From contig JARGFM010000006.1 in the NCBI GenBank assembly GCA_029210725.1, positions 62,001 to 126,000 on the forward strand: DNA of 64,000 nucleotides, in the 5' to 3' direction. Below, piece after piece: positions 1 to 9,557 of the stretch (the first letter of the stretch is position 1; the number at the start of each line of letters is the position of its first letter). Under the pieces are notes generated by a model, which saw only the letters and a program-made list of their open reading frames with translations, was not told the DNA's origin and did not search any database. The DNA comes from Bacteroidales bacterium (GTDB lineage Bacteria > Bacteroidota > Bacteroidia > Bacteroidales > GCA-2748055). A program made the position numbers and the translations under genes.

Positions 1-273
1 TACTGATCCAACTTCCAGATTGACTATTCCAAAGTCGGTGGTGGTGGTATTATGGATTTCAGAATAGACGATGGTCCCTGTCGCTGTTGTCTGATGGATT
101 TCCAGTTCAATACTTACGCTTTCACCTGATCTTGGATCTCCCTGAGCATCGCGCAATACGGCCTGATAATTAAAGGTACCTGGTGTCTGGCCCATCAAAG
201 CGATGACTGAAGCCAGTAACAGGGTCACCGACGTTGTAAAAAAACGTGAAACAGGGGTAAAAGTTCTTTTCAT
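1..273 (-). CDS. Secreted protein, N-terminal part (cut by window edge)
   Basis: The minus strand is open for 91 codons from an ATG at 273 to the window edge. It begins with a signal peptide (MKRTF, then a hydrophobic stretch ending near ALMGQ). The next segment contains FNYQAVLRDAQG, a motif I know from the start of many secreted Bacteroidota proteins annotated as tail-fibre-like or T9SS substrates. The downstream two thirds are outside the window, so the function cannot be named. It follows the decayed T9SS gene at 311-519 in the same direction by about 40 bp, suggesting that both once shared a transcript. Confidence 0.7.
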   Translation of the reverse strand, partial: MKRTFTPVSRFFTTSVTLLLASVIALMGQTPGTFNYQAVLRDAQGDPRSGESVSIELEIHQTTATGTIVYSEIHNTTTTDFGIVNLEVGSV

Positions 274-310
274 GATTTTAATGTACTACGATTTGAAATA
301 TTCTGGATTC

Positions 311-519
311 CTATATCTTGTCAGTCACTTTTAAAACGTACCTAGCAGGTGCCAGTAAACTGAAGTCAGTTCTTGTCAGTTCGCCAGGAACCTCTCCCCG
401 ATGGAAACGGAACTGTTGCGGAAGGAAGCTCCCGAGGCGGCAACCAGATCCCGGGGTTGCGCTAAAACACCGGTACACCAAAAGACTACAAACTGGGTGA
501 AGAGTAATTTTCGATCCAT
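311..519 (-). pseudogene. Remnant of a small T9SS-secreted protein
   Basis: An ATG at 519 opens 47 codons: a signal peptide (MDRKLLFTQ..., cleavage near VLAQ) followed by DLVAASGASFRNSSVSIGE. That segment resembles the start of short Bacteroidota surface proteins in which ASGG-F-N-S-S-W-T-GE recurs. The frame stops at TGA 376-378. A different frame immediately continues with LLAPARYVLKVTDKI and a TAG at 311-313, which looks like the last strand of a type A T9SS sorting domain. The two ends of one gene are thus present while the middle, normally more than 100 residues, is absent and the frame is broken. The reading as an internal deletion is inference from family architecture. Confidence 0.6.
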
Positions 520-707
520 ACGTATCGGCTTAATGGCTTAATCCAACAGAATCAAGGCCTTAGTAATATCAGTAATATATAAAATCCGTTTCACAGAGAA
601 AACAAACCGGTTCCTGCGCTCAAGCCAGCCCAAGTAAAGATTCTCAGCAAGACTGATCAAGGTAAGGAATTACCCTCTAAAAGTCAATGATACCTGGATT
701 GTACCAA

Positions 708-737
708 AAAGGGGCTGCCCCTCGCGAGACAGCCCCT
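708..737 (-). terminator. Rho-independent terminator of hppA
   Basis: A 7-bp GGGGCTG/CAGCCCC stem (711-717 with 730-736) lies just after the hppA stop. On the minus strand it is followed by a run of T residues, giving a typical intrinsic terminator. Confidence 0.75.
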
Positions 738-762
738 GATCTGAATGATATAAAAACTGTTT

Positions 763-3057
763 TTAGAAAATACCGAAGGCCACCGTCAGGCCGGCCATAA
801 CCACAGAAACCATGGTCATCAATTTAATCAGGATGTTCAGTGAAGGTCCCGAAGTATCCTTGAAAGGATCACCTACTGTATCTCCAACCACAGCAGCCTT
901 ATGTGACTCACTTCCTTTTCCTCCGTAATTCCCTTTTTCAATATACTTCTTGGCATTGTCCCAGGCACCTCCTGCATTATTCAGCATCACTGCCAGGGTG
1001 AACCCGGTGGTCAGTCCGCCGACAAGCAGTCCGACTACCCCGGCAACACCCAGGAGCAGTCCGATGCCCACTGGAACGGCAATTGCCAGCAGGGAAGGAA
1101 GCAGCATTTCCTTTTGTGCACCTTTGGTGGAAATCTCCACGCACTTGGCATATTCTGGGGTGGCTTTGCCTTCCATAATTCCGGGGATCTCCCGGAACTG
1201 CCTGCGCACCTCATCCACCATGGATCCGGCAGCCCGGCCCACGGCCTTCATGGTCATGGCACAGAATACAAAAGCCATCATGGCGCCCATAAAGATGCCC
1301 CCCAGCAACATGGGATTGAAAATCGAAAGATCATAAGCAGCCACAAAATCATGAATAGTGGCACTGTTCAACTGAACCACATTCAGCCCGTCAGCAGCTG
1401 CAGGAGCATGATCCGTATAAAAGAGGGTATCCCCTATCCGTTCAAATCCGTCAGCGGTCTTGTCTGCCAGTCTGCCAAGCCAGAGCCTTACCTCTTCCAT
1501 ATAGGCAGCAAGAAGCGCCATGGCTGTCAGGGCAGCCGATCCTATGGCAAATCCTTTACCAGTGGCTGCAGTTGTATTACCCAGCATATCCAGGGCGTCG
1601 GTCCGTTCCCGGACCTCGGGGGGAAGCTCGGCCATTTCAGCATTTCCTCCGGCATTGTCGGCAATAGGACCAAAAGCATCGGTAGCCAGAGTGATCCCCA
1701 GAGTGGAGAGCATCCCAACAGCGGCAAAACCAATTCCGTAAACTCCCTTGGAAAATTCTGCAAAACCACCGGAAAATCCAAAAGCTGCAATAATGGCAAT
1801 CACGATGGTAACCACCGGAATCCAGGTGGAGTACATTCCAACAGCCATCCCGTCAATAATCGTGGTAGCCGCTCCCTGTTGGGTTTGTTTTGCGATTCCC
1901 CTGGTCGCCTTGTATTCATCGGAAGTAAAGAGTTCTGTTCCCTGTCCGATGATCACCCCGGCAGCCAGACCCGCAACCACAGCACCAAAAATGCCCCAGC
2001 TTACCCATCCCTGGGAAGCCATGACAGCCATGGCAACAAGGATCAGAAAAGAACTGCCTCCTGTACCAAGCAGGAGGGCATTCAGCAGGTTTTTCTGAGT
2101 AGCAGATTCTTTTGCCCGGACCATAAAAATCCCCGCAATAGAAAGAACAATGCCAATACCGGCAACAATCATCGGGGCCACCACAGCCATTCCCTGCTCC
2201 GCACCCGAAAGCCCTGGTAAAGCAGCTCCCAGGGCGGCAGTAGCCAGTATGGAACCTGCATAGGATTCATAGAGGTCAGCACCCATTCCGGCCACATCTC
2301 CCACATTATCGCCTACGTTATCGGCAATGGTAGCAGGGTTACGTGGATCATCCTCAGGAATGCCGGCTTCCACTTTCCCAACCAGATCGGCTCCCACATC
2401 GGCCGCCTTGGTATAAATACCACCACCCACACGTGCGAAGAGGGCCTGGGTCGAAGCTCCCATCCCAAAAGTAAGCATCACTGCGGTGATCTCGACCAAT
2501 TTCTCGTGGTTGGTCGTTCCTTCATGAACAAAGGTCAGGCCCATCCAGTGCAGGCCATGTTCCATGTTTTCAGGACTGAAAACAAATTTATTCAGTACCC
2601 AGAACCACCCGGTGATATCCAGCAGGGCGAATCCTACCACGACCAGACCCATGACCGCGCCACTGCGAAAGGCTACCTGCAGTCCCTTATTCAGAGATTT
2701 TGAGGCACCGTGTGCAGTTCTGGCCGAAGCAAAGGTGGCTGTTTTCATTCCTAAAAATCCACAGAGTCCGGAAAAGAACCCACCGGTCAGGAAGGCCACA
2801 GGCACAAAGGGATTCTGTACTCCCAGATAGGCAAGAAGGATTAAGATGATCAGTAAAACACCAAATACGTATCCAACCACCCGGTACTGGCGTTTTAAAT
2901 AGGCCATAGCTCCTTCACGAACATACTGTGCAATCTCCTTCATCCGGTCGGTTCCTTCTGAATTCTTCATCATGACTTTGAAGAAATACCAGGCAAAAAC
3001 CAGTGCTACGACAGCAGCCAGAGGAAGCAACCAGAATAGTGCGAAAATATTACTCAT
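763..3057 (-). CDS. hppA: K+-dependent membrane-bound pyrophosphatase (H+ or Na+ pump)
   Basis: This is a 764-residue polytopic membrane protein of the V-PPase family, which couples PPi hydrolysis to ion export across the inner membrane. The signature [11 protein letters not shown] (about 220-230, the D-x7-KxE substrate loop) is followed by [18 protein letters not shown] second acidic loop contains [12 protein letters not shown] near 460. The segment [10 protein letters not shown] near 493-502 has alanine where K+-independent members have lysine, so K+ dependence is expected. K+-dependent Bacteroidota enzymes include Na+- and Na+/H+-pumping types, and the ion cannot be decided here. Length is normal. 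The gene stands alone with its own -7 element and terminator. Confidence 0.96.
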   Translation of the reverse strand: MSNIFALFWLLPLAAVVALVFAWYFFKVMMKNSEGTDRMKEIAQYVREGAMAYLKRQYRVVGYVFGVLLIILILLAYLGVQNPFVPVAFLTGGFFSGLCGFLGMKTATFASARTAHGASKSLNKGLQVAFRSGAVMGLVVVGFALLDITGWFWVLNKFVFSPENMEHGLHWMGLTFVHEGTTNHEKLVEITAVMLTFGMGASTQALFARVGGGIYTKAADVGADLVGKVEAGIPEDDPRNPATIADNVGDNVGDVAGMGADLYESYAGSILATAALGAALPGLSGAEQGMAVVAPMIVAGIGIVLSIAGIFMVRAKESATQKNLLNALLLGTGGSSFLILVAMAVMASQGWVSWGIFGAVVAGLAAGVIIGQGTELFTSDEYKATRGIAKQTQQGAATTIIDGMAVGMYSTWIPVVTIVIAIIAAFGFSGGFAEFSKGVYGIGFAAVGMLSTLGITLATDAFGPIADNAGGNAEMAELPPEVRERTDALDMLGNTTAATGKGFAIGSAALTAMALLAAYMEEVRLWLGRLADKTADGFERIGDTLFYTDHAPAAADGLNVVQLNSATIHDFVAAYDLSIFNPMLLGGIFMGAMMAFVFCAMTMKAVGRAAGSMVDEVRRQFREIPGIMEGKATPEYAKCVEISTKGAQKEMLLPSLLAIAVPVGIGLLLGVAGVVGLLVGGLTTGFTLAVMLNNAGGAWDNAKKYIEKGNYGGKGSESHKAAVVGDTVGDPFKDTSGPSLNILIKLMTMVSVVMAGLTVAFGIF

Positions 3058-3094
3058 AACTCTAAGCTTTAAGTGTTTAGTTTGAAAGAAAAAG

Positions 3095-3102
3095 CAAAGA
3101 TA
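3095..3102 (-). promoter_or_regulatory. Candidate -7 element upstream of hppA
   Basis: The minus strand reads TATCTTTG, an exact match to the Bacteroidota -7 consensus TAnnTTTG, about 40 nt before the hppA ATG. No well-spaced TTG -33 box is evident. Confidence 0.4.
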
Positions 3103-3130
3103 TAGAAAATGCTTTTAGAATGATATTAAA

Positions 3131-3161
3131 TTGACAATGGATGAATTTGATCTTATCTTTA
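3131..3161 (+). promoter_or_regulatory. Candidate promoter of the T9SS protein gene at 3185
   Basis: TTG at 3131-3133 and TATCTTTA at 3154-3161 are 20 nt apart, close to the Bacteroidota consensus TTG-N19-TAnnTTTG (last base differs). The ATG follows 23 nt later. Confidence 0.4.
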
Positions 3162-3184
3162 GAGTTACAAATCTTTAAAAGCCC

Positions 3185-3931
3185 ATGTATAGAACTCCGA
3201 TTCTGCCGGCCATCTTGATCATAGGATTCTTAACTTCCATGCAGATCTCCGCCCAGTGCATCCCAGATACAGTAAATTGCATTGATATCGGTGCCCCCGG
3301 GCAATTCTGTCCGGATAAGCTGCCCGATGCCGGCCTGGCTGTGCTCTACGATGAAGTGGTTACCGTTATAGCGCCAGGGTCCGCTCCCCCGCCATATGAA
3401 ATGTGGAACATTGACTACATTGAAATTGACTCGGTAAAGAACCTTCCTCCCGGAATAGACTACTTCCCCAATGCCGATGTTTTCTTTCCGGATACCTCTT
3501 ATTGTATTCAGCTTACGGGTACACCCACGCAAACAGGAGAGTTCAAACTGGAAATTCACATTGGAGCAACCATTGATATAATGGGAATACCCACCAAAAT
3601 CCCCTTTTTAGATGATTCTTCCATAGTGATTCGAGTGGTTGAAGTACTGGGGATTGATCCGGATTCGCATTCAGAATTTCAGGTATTCCAGAATGTTCCA
3701 AATCCATTTTCAGATAAAACCCGGCTGGCCTGCTATACCCCGGTCCGGGAGCAGGTGGAATTAAGTATATACAACATTTTGGGCGTTCTGGTGCACCACG
3801 AATCAGATATGCTTGCTCCCGGTTCTCACCATTTTTCTTTTGATGGCAGAAAGCTGGAGCCGGGCATATATCTCTACCGGGTAAGAACCCCTGCGGCCGG
3901 CTTTTCCGGGAGGCTTTTAAAATCCAGATAG
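3185..3931 (+). CDS. T9SS type A sorting-domain secreted protein
   Basis: The 248-residue protein has an N-terminal signal peptide (hydrophobic ILPAILIIGFL, cleavage after ISA) and a central region of about 120 residues that I do not recognise. A typical type A T9SS C-terminal domain starts near residue 160 with FQVFQNVPNPFSD, continues with VELSIYNILGVLV and ends with LEPGIYLYRVRT plus a basic tail. It is therefore expected to be exported by Sec, moved through the T9SS translocon and anchored or released at the surface. It is convergent with the TonB receptor gene, with 12 bp between the two stops. What the passenger region binds is unknown. Confidence 0.85.
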   Translation: MYRTPILPAILIIGFLTSMQISAQCIPDTVNCIDIGAPGQFCPDKLPDAGLAVLYDEVVTVIAPGSAPPPYEMWNIDYIEIDSVKNLPPGIDYFPNADVFFPDTSYCIQLTGTPTQTGEFKLEIHIGATIDIMGIPTKIPFLDDSSIVIRVVEVLGIDPDSHSEFQVFQNVPNPFSDKTRLACYTPVREQVELSIYNILGVLVHHESDMLAPGSHHFSFDGRKLEPGIYLYRVRTPAAGFSGRLLKSR

Positions 3932-3943
3932 GAATCTCCGGGA

Positions 3944-6178
3944 TCAAAGATTAAAACGTAGCTGCAAGGTGATGTTACGGGGCGGACCAATATCACCGGG
4001 TCTTCCCAGATACTCTACATTCAGGGCATTCCTGAGTATGGCAGTCATCCGGATCATTTCTGTGATGCTCCACCCTATCCTGAGATCCAGTACGGTATAA
4101 CCGGTGGCATGCTCCTCCCAGTAATTGGGGAAGCCCGGAAGAATCAGATTTCCAATTCCAGGATCAATAAAGGCGATATCCACATTGATCATCCGTGAAT
4201 TATACTGAAGATTGATGCCAGCAAAAATCTTCCAGGCCTCAAGTTCCAAATCCATCTTCAGCAGATGCCGGCGCCTGTATTTCAGGATATGTCCCTCCTC
4301 ATTTACCAGCTGGACAGAATCCAGAAGTGAAGGATCAACCGGGTTCATCCAGGTATACCCTCCCGAAAACCGGAGTCCCAGTGGTCCCATCATTCCCATC
4401 ATGGAAATTTTACCATCAAGCCCGTTGATTCTAGCCGTACCTGTATTTAATGCTTTAAAACCCACATCATCAATAGTTGGAACATCGTCGGGTGTGGGAG
4501 GATACACTCCGAATGTATACTCAATCATATTATTATATTCCGTCCAGAAAAGAGCCAGATCGGCCAGTCCAAGCCAACGCCCCAGAGCAATCTCCTGCTT
4601 TACCCCCACTTCAGATGACCAGCCTCGTTCGGGATCCAGTTCCGGATTCCGAAAGATCTTTAATCCTCCGATATTTGCATCGGCAAACTTCTCGGCCACC
4701 GAAGGGAAGCGGTATCCCTGACCAATGGAGGATCTTATGAATGTTCCTTCCCCAGCCTGATAGCTCAGGCCGGCTCTCAGAACGGGGAGTGAATAAAACA
4801 GCTCCCCATTCAGGCTATTGAGCTCCCATCGAAGACCCGTAGAAACCTGCAGTTTTTTAAACAGATGAGCGTCCAACTGTGAGAAGATGGCACTATTTGA
4901 TCCCTTATGATTGTCATAAAGGCCTGCCAGCACCGTATTCCTTGAAAATGAAATCCCGCTTGTCCAGTGGGTCCTTTTACGGAATCTTTTTAAATAGCGG
5001 TACTCCAGATACCATAGTTTTGAGGCACTGCTCCTTTCGTCATTTATAGTAACATTCCCCACACTGTATAACCTGGTTTTCAGAGAGTGCTTGTTCCCTC
5101 TTCCAGTCAGGTATTCCACCGATGGATCTATGTTATATCTGTTGCCCTTCAGGGGTGTCATCGATTCAGGGTTCTGAAGATAGGCCCCTGAACCAGCATC
5201 CTGCCAGAGCAGAAAATCTGACTGGTCGGCCACCATGCCACTGGCAGCAAGACCCAGTGTGAGACCCTGGATTTTTGCACTACGGTATTTGAGTCCCAGA
5301 TTCCCCCGGATCCTGCTTTCATAATCCCCTTCCCGGTAGCCTTCATCTTTGAAATAGTTCCCGCCCAGGGAAAGGTCGAACTTCCCTATTTTCCGGAGAT
5401 GACTGAAGGATGCACCGGCAAACAAAGGTCTGCGGTCCCACCAGATCAGCTCCTTGCGTGCCGGATTCAAATAGGCTCCGCCAAAGAGAGTGGCTTCAGT
5501 CCGGGGGTCCAGGTCCGGACTGCGTGTCTTCAGGTTAATTACTCCATTCAGGGCCGAGGAACCATATAAAACCGAAGAGGCGCCTTTTATTACCTCTACC
5601 TGACCCAGATTTTCCACGGGCATGTAGTTCCATTTGATATCCCCGGCATCCGCTGAGATCATAGGCAGGTCATCGACCAGCATCAGTACTCTGCTTCCAA
5701 CACCATAACTAAACCCGCTTCCTCCCCGGATACTGGGCTGCCCATCCAGGATACTGATCCCCGGTGTCTTCTCCAGGATCATATCCAGGGAAGAGATGTT
5801 CTGATTTGAAAGCTGGTGTGGTTTGATCACCTCCAGGGAAACGGTGACTTCAGACAACTTCTGTTCATATTTGCCGGCACTGACAACCACTTCATCCAGC
5901 ATTTTACTGCTTCTGCTCATCCCGATCTCCAGGTGAAGGATTTCCCCCTCCCTCAGGATAATCTCCTTACGCAGATCTGAATAACCCATATAGGAGAACT
6001 CCACAAGGTGTTCCCCCGCATCAAGTGAAAGCGAAAAAGCTCCGTTCAGATCAGTGGTGGTACCTGTGTGCCTGTCGGTACTTACATGGACAGCAATCAA
6101 TGGGTCTCCGGAGCCGGCATCTGTAACCTGCCCGGTAACAGATCCCTGGGCCTGTCCCCACAGTGCTTTTCCCGGCAC
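3944..6178 (-). CDS. TonB-dependent outer-membrane receptor
   Basis: The mature protein has a carboxypeptidase-like regulatory domain (GQVTDAGSGDPLIAVHVS..., about 15-95), a plug domain (LDEVVVSAGKYEQKLSEVTV, PGISILDGQPSIRGGSGFSY, VEVIKGASSVLYGSSALNGVI) and a beta-barrel ending in LQLRFNL with a terminal aromatic-type strand. The substrate is unknown; the architecture fits siderophores, cobalamin or similar ligands. The only ordinary start in this frame is GTG 6178, which falls inside the signal peptide. The frame stays open upstream to TAA 6242-6244 and encodes RIISLWALWLFVPG behind an ATA codon at 6212-6214, so the true N-terminus probably starts there from a mutated ATG. The gene is divergent from the ligase gene at 6294. 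Confidence 0.88.
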   Translation of the reverse strand: MPGKALWGQAQGSVTGQVTDAGSGDPLIAVHVSTDRHTGTTTDLNGAFSLSLDAGEHLVEFSYMGYSDLRKEIILREGEILHLEIGMSRSSKMLDEVVVSAGKYEQKLSEVTVSLEVIKPHQLSNQNISSLDMILEKTPGISILDGQPSIRGGSGFSYGVGSRVLMLVDDLPMISADAGDIKWNYMPVENLGQVEVIKGASSVLYGSSALNGVINLKTRSPDLDPRTEATLFGGAYLNPARKELIWWDRRPLFAGASFSHLRKIGKFDLSLGGNYFKDEGYREGDYESRIRGNLGLKYRSAKIQGLTLGLAASGMVADQSDFLLWQDAGSGAYLQNPESMTPLKGNRYNIDPSVEYLTGRGNKHSLKTRLYSVGNVTINDERSSASKLWYLEYRYLKRFRKRTHWTSGISFSRNTVLAGLYDNHKGSNSAIFSQLDAHLFKKLQVSTGLRWELNSLNGELFYSLPVLRAGLSYQAGEGTFIRSSIGQGYRFPSVAEKFADANIGGLKIFRNPELDPERGWSSEVGVKQEIALGRWLGLADLALFWTEYNNMIEYTFGVYPPTPDDVPTIDDVGFKALNTGTARINGLDGKISMMGMMGPLGLRFSGGYTWMNPVDPSLLDSVQLVNEEGHILKYRRRHLLKMDLELEAWKIFAGINLQYNSRMINVDIAFIDPGIGNLILPGFPNYWEEHATGYTVLDLRIGWSITEMIRMTAILRNALNVEYLGRPGDIGPPRNITLQLRFNL

Positions 6179-6293
6179 GAACAGCCACAGTGCCCAGAGG
6201 CTGATAATTCGTATGTTACGAAAATGTAAGATTCGATCCTTTTATTATATTTACCCAACTAAAATACCCTTTTTTAACCAAATCATCCCCATT

Positions 6294-7823
6294 ATGCTGC
6301 TTCATCAACAATTCGTCAGGAATGCGAAAAAGTACAGGAAAAAACTGGCCATCAAAGATAAGACCACCCATAGCAACGTAAGCTTTGAAAGAGCGCTCAT
6401 CGGAGCGTTGATACTTTCCAGGAAATTCCAAAAATATGACAAGGGATATATCGGCATCATGATCCCCACCTCGGCAGGCTGTGCCCTAGCCACTGTCGGA
6501 GCACTGATGAGCGGCCGGGTTCCGGTGATGATCAACTATTCCACAGGCGCTGAGAACAATGCCAGATATGCCCAGGAAAAATGCAGTTTCAAAACCATCA
6601 TAACCTCCAGGGCTCTGCTCGAAAAAATTGATTGCCCGCTTATCGAAGGGATGGTCCTGATCGAAGATATCATGAAGAGTGTAAGCACCGCCGATAAGCT
6701 GAAAGCGGCCTTAAAGACCAAACTTCCCGTCGGAACAATCCTCAACAGTATCCACAAGGGTCATGAAGATGACAATGCAGCCATCCTGTTTACCAGTGGC
6801 AGTGAAAAGGATCCCAAGGTAGTTCAGCTGACCCACCGGAACCTGGCTTCAAATATTGAGAATTTCAGCGAGCATGAGAAAATTACAGGAGACGATATTT
6901 TGCTTGCCAACCTGGTCTTCTTTCACATATTCGGTCTTACTGTAAATCTCTGGCTGGCCTTTGTAAAGGGAATGACCATGGTCACCTATGCCAATCCCAC
7001 TGAGTTTTCCACAATCTGTAAAATCGCCAGGGAAGAGAAGCCTACCCTGATGGTGGGCACCCCAAGTTTTTTCTGGGGCTACCTGAAGAAATCAGAACCC
7101 GGAGACTTTAAAAGTGTGCGTATCATGGTAGCCGGGGCTGATAAATGTCCCGATGCTTTGCGGGAGGGATATATGAAAAAACATGGCGTTACGCTGATGG
7201 AGGGTTATGGGGCCACTGAAACTTCGCCGGTAGTTTCAGTCAACAGCCTGGAATTCAACCGTCCGGGCAGTATCGGGAAAGTAATACCTAATGTGCAGGT
7301 CAGGATCGAAAACCTGGATACCGGGAAAGAATGCAAAGCGGGCGAAGTCGGGAAAATCCTGGTAAAAGGGGACCTGGTTATGAAAGGCTATCTGGGCCAG
7401 CCGGAGCTGACTGCAGAAGCGATTGTGGATGGATGGTACAACACCGGTGATATGGGTTACCTGGATGAGGATGCTTATCTCTGGCACTCGGGTCGCTTTA
7501 AGCGCTTTGTTAAAATCGGAGGTGAAATGGTCTCTTTGGTAAAGGTGGAAAATGTCATGGAGCAGCATCTTCCGGAAGGAGTCTCCTGCTGCATCGTAGA
7601 GATCCCCGACGAAATCAAGGGAGCCACTATTGTAGCAGCAGTCACAAAAGATATCAATAAAATTGCCATCCTCCGGAAAATGGGAAAAGATCTTCCGAAC
7701 ATTGCCCTGCCCCGGCAGTTTTTCGTCATTGAGGAACTCCCGATGATGGGAACCGGAAAGATTGATTTCCGTTCCGTCACTGAACTGGTAAATGATTTGG
7801 TTAACAACCCGGATGCCAATTAA
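6294..7823 (+). CDS. AMP-forming acyl-CoA/acyl-ACP synthetase
   Basis: The 509-residue member of the adenylate-forming (ANL) superfamily activates a carboxylate as an acyl-adenylate and probably transfers it to CoA or ACP. The phosphate-binding motif is FTSGSEKDPKVVQLTHRN, a variant of TSGSTGxPK with Glu-Lys-Asp that resembles the synthetase half of Aas-type lysophospholipid acylation enzymes. YGATETSPV and WYNTGDMGYLD...GRFKRFVKIGGE (A7/A8 hinge) follow. The ATG at 6294 was chosen because the alignable N-terminus (LLHQQFVRNAKKY) starts there; the frame is open further upstream without domain content. It is followed at 26 bp by a CPBP protein and an epimerase gene, suggesting one lipid- or envelope-related operon. 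Confidence 0.85.
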   Translation: MLLHQQFVRNAKKYRKKLAIKDKTTHSNVSFERALIGALILSRKFQKYDKGYIGIMIPTSAGCALATVGALMSGRVPVMINYSTGAENNARYAQEKCSFKTIITSRALLEKIDCPLIEGMVLIEDIMKSVSTADKLKAALKTKLPVGTILNSIHKGHEDDNAAILFTSGSEKDPKVVQLTHRNLASNIENFSEHEKITGDDILLANLVFFHIFGLTVNLWLAFVKGMTMVTYANPTEFSTICKIAREEKPTLMVGTPSFFWGYLKKSEPGDFKSVRIMVAGADKCPDALREGYMKKHGVTLMEGYGATETSPVVSVNSLEFNRPGSIGKVIPNVQVRIENLDTGKECKAGEVGKILVKGDLVMKGYLGQPELTAEAIVDGWYNTGDMGYLDEDAYLWHSGRFKRFVKIGGEMVSLVKVENVMEQHLPEGVSCCIVEIPDEIKGATIVAAVTKDINKIAILRKMGKDLPNIALPRQFFVIEELPMMGTGKIDFRSVTELVNDLVNNPDAN

Positions 7824-7849
7824 ATCCGGAGAATAAGCTGAATCATGCC

Positions 7850-8575
7850 ATGACCATGCTGCCTCTCACTCCCGAACACCTGCGGTTCAGTACGGCAATC
7901 CTTTGGGCGGTGGCGGGATTCGGAGCCTATTTCTTTCTGTCCCGCAACCCTGACTTCAGCAGGAGATTTTCCGGTATGTGCCGCATTCTGGACCATCAGG
8001 GGACGCAGGTGCTTTCACAACGTATGCTGGGCTTTCTGTTTCTGGGAGCAATTTCCCTGCTGATCATTCTGCTCCTGCCCCAGGCGGGTATAAAAGACTA
8101 TGGCCTTAGCTTCAGGTTCCTTTCAGCACCTCCCTGGTGGTCCTATCTGCTTATTCCCCTGATCCTTCTCCTGAGTTATCTGGCCGCCCCGAATCCCGGC
8201 AACCTGGAAAATTATCCGCAAATCAGGGCAAAAGTGTGGACCCGGAGTATGCTGATCTTAAGTGCTGCTTCCTGGATCATATTCCTGATCGGCTATGAAT
8301 TTCTCTTCCGTGGATTTGTACTGTATGCCTCCCTGGAGTTGCTGGAACCGGTCCCGGCCATCGCCCTGAATTGTGCCCTGTATGCCTTTGCACATTTCTA
8401 TAAAGGTCCGGGCGAAACCTTTGGTTCCATACCCGCGGGAATCATCCTCTGCTGTTTAACCCTGATCACCGGGAATATCTGGAGTGCCGTGCTTTTACAC
8501 TCCTTAATGGCTCTCAGCAATGAATGGTTCTCCCTGAAAGTCCATCCGGACATGTCAATTAAAGGAGGCGCCTGA
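7850..8575 (+). CDS. CPBP-family intramembrane glutamic-type protease homolog
   Basis: The 241-residue protein has about six to seven hydrophobic segments. The CPBP/Abi signature is recognisable: GYEFLFRGF at about 148-156 corresponds to EExxFRG with the first Glu replaced by Tyr. FAHFYKG near 180 supplies the conserved FxxxH, and a further His occurs in VLLHSLMALSNE. Members act as CAAX-type endopeptidases or as membrane proteins of unknown role. With one of the paired glutamates missing, activity is uncertain. The stop overlaps the start of the downstream epimerase gene by one base (TGATG), which supports translational coupling. Confidence 0.72.
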   Translation: MTMLPLTPEHLRFSTAILWAVAGFGAYFFLSRNPDFSRRFSGMCRILDHQGTQVLSQRMLGFLFLGAISLLIILLLPQAGIKDYGLSFRFLSAPPWWSYLLIPLILLLSYLAAPNPGNLENYPQIRAKVWTRSMLILSAASWIIFLIGYEFLFRGFVLYASLELLEPVPAIALNCALYAFAHFYKGPGETFGSIPAGIILCCLTLITGNIWSAVLLHSLMALSNEWFSLKVHPDMSIKGGA

Positions 8576-9555
8576 TGAAGATATTCGTTTCCGGAGCCAC
8601 CGGTTTCATTGGAATCCAGCTGGTGAAACAGCTGGTGGCAAATGGTCACCAGGTTCATGCCCTCTACCGTTCCGAATCCAAAGCTGAGCTGATCTGTCAT
8701 CCGGATGTGGCACTTTTTAAAGGCGATATCCTGGACAGATCGTCCCTGGCGCGGGCCATGAAAGGGTGCGGGGAGGCTTATCATACCGCTGCTTTTGCCG
8801 GAGTCTGGACAAAAGACCCGTCTCTGGTTTACCGGCTGAATGTGGACGGAGCCCTGGCAGTCATTCAGGAGGCAGGCCAGCAGGGGATCCGGCGGGTGGT
8901 GGTCACTTCCACAGCCGGCATCCTGGGTCCGTCTGAAAAAGAAGCAGTACATGAATCTTCCCCGGCACCCACCTCCTTCTTTACCGGGTACGAAGCTTCC
9001 AAATTCCGTTTGGAAGAGCAATTACTGGGGAGAACGGCAACAGATCCGGAGGTGGTCATTGTCAATCCCACCCGGGTGTATGGACCGGGATACCTGAGCG
9101 AATCCAACGGGGTTACCAAAATGATCAAGCAATATGTGGAAGGCAGGTGGAGATTGATACCCGGCAATGGTAAGAGCCTGGGCAACTATGTCTTCGTGGA
9201 GGATGTAGTAAGGGGGCACCTGCTGGCCATGCAGAGAGGGAAAAATGGGGAACGCTATGTACTTGGAGGGGAGAATATTTCCTACTTGCAACTCTTTGCC
9301 TTTGTGCGTGAAGCAAGCGGGGTGCGAAAAAAACTCTTTAAGGTACCCCTCTGGCTCATGCTTGCCGCTGCCGGATTTATGAAAGTTATTTCCGTTCTGA
9401 CAGGTCGCCCCCCCTTGATAGTCCCTGCTCTGGTTCGCAAATTCAACCACAACTGGATCGTCTCCTCCGCTAAAGCGATCCGGGATCTCGGATACCATCC
9501 CACTGAGGCACGGACAGGCATCCGACAAACTGTTCAATGGATTAAAAACTCCTGA
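8575..9555 (+). CDS. NAD(P)-dependent epimerase/reductase, extended SDR family
   Basis: The 326-residue extended short-chain dehydrogenase has the Rossmann motif GATGFIG at 7-13, an acidic GDIL segment, a catalytic serine region VVVTSTAG and the YxxxK pair in YEASK near 142. It resembles dihydroflavonol-4-reductase-like and hopanoid-associated (HpnA-like) enzymes. The substrate cannot be named. Translation appears coupled to the CPBP gene upstream, and the SMP-30-like gene starts 2 bp downstream. A lipid or isoprenoid reduction step would fit the acyl-ligase neighbour, but this is only inference. Confidence 0.82.
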   Translation: MKIFVSGATGFIGIQLVKQLVANGHQVHALYRSESKAELICHPDVALFKGDILDRSSLARAMKGCGEAYHTAAFAGVWTKDPSLVYRLNVDGALAVIQEAGQQGIRRVVVTSTAGILGPSEKEAVHESSPAPTSFFTGYEASKFRLEEQLLGRTATDPEVVIVNPTRVYGPGYLSESNGVTKMIKQYVEGRWRLIPGNGKSLGNYVFVEDVVRGHLLAMQRGKNGERYVLGGENISYLQLFAFVREASGVRKKLFKVPLWLMLAAAGFMKVISVLTGRPPLIVPALVRKFNHNWIVSSAKAIRDLGYHPTEARTGIRQTVQWIKNS

Positions 9556-9557
9556 CC

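Noticed and set aside
318-500. Short plus-strand frame over the T9SS remnant
   Set aside because: It is basic and lacks motifs, while the minus strand shows a signal peptide and a sorting-domain end.
1114-2220. Long open frame opposite hppA
   Set aside because: It is a low-complexity Ser/His/Gly/Asn-rich shadow of the conserved pyrophosphatase gene, with no domain or promoter.
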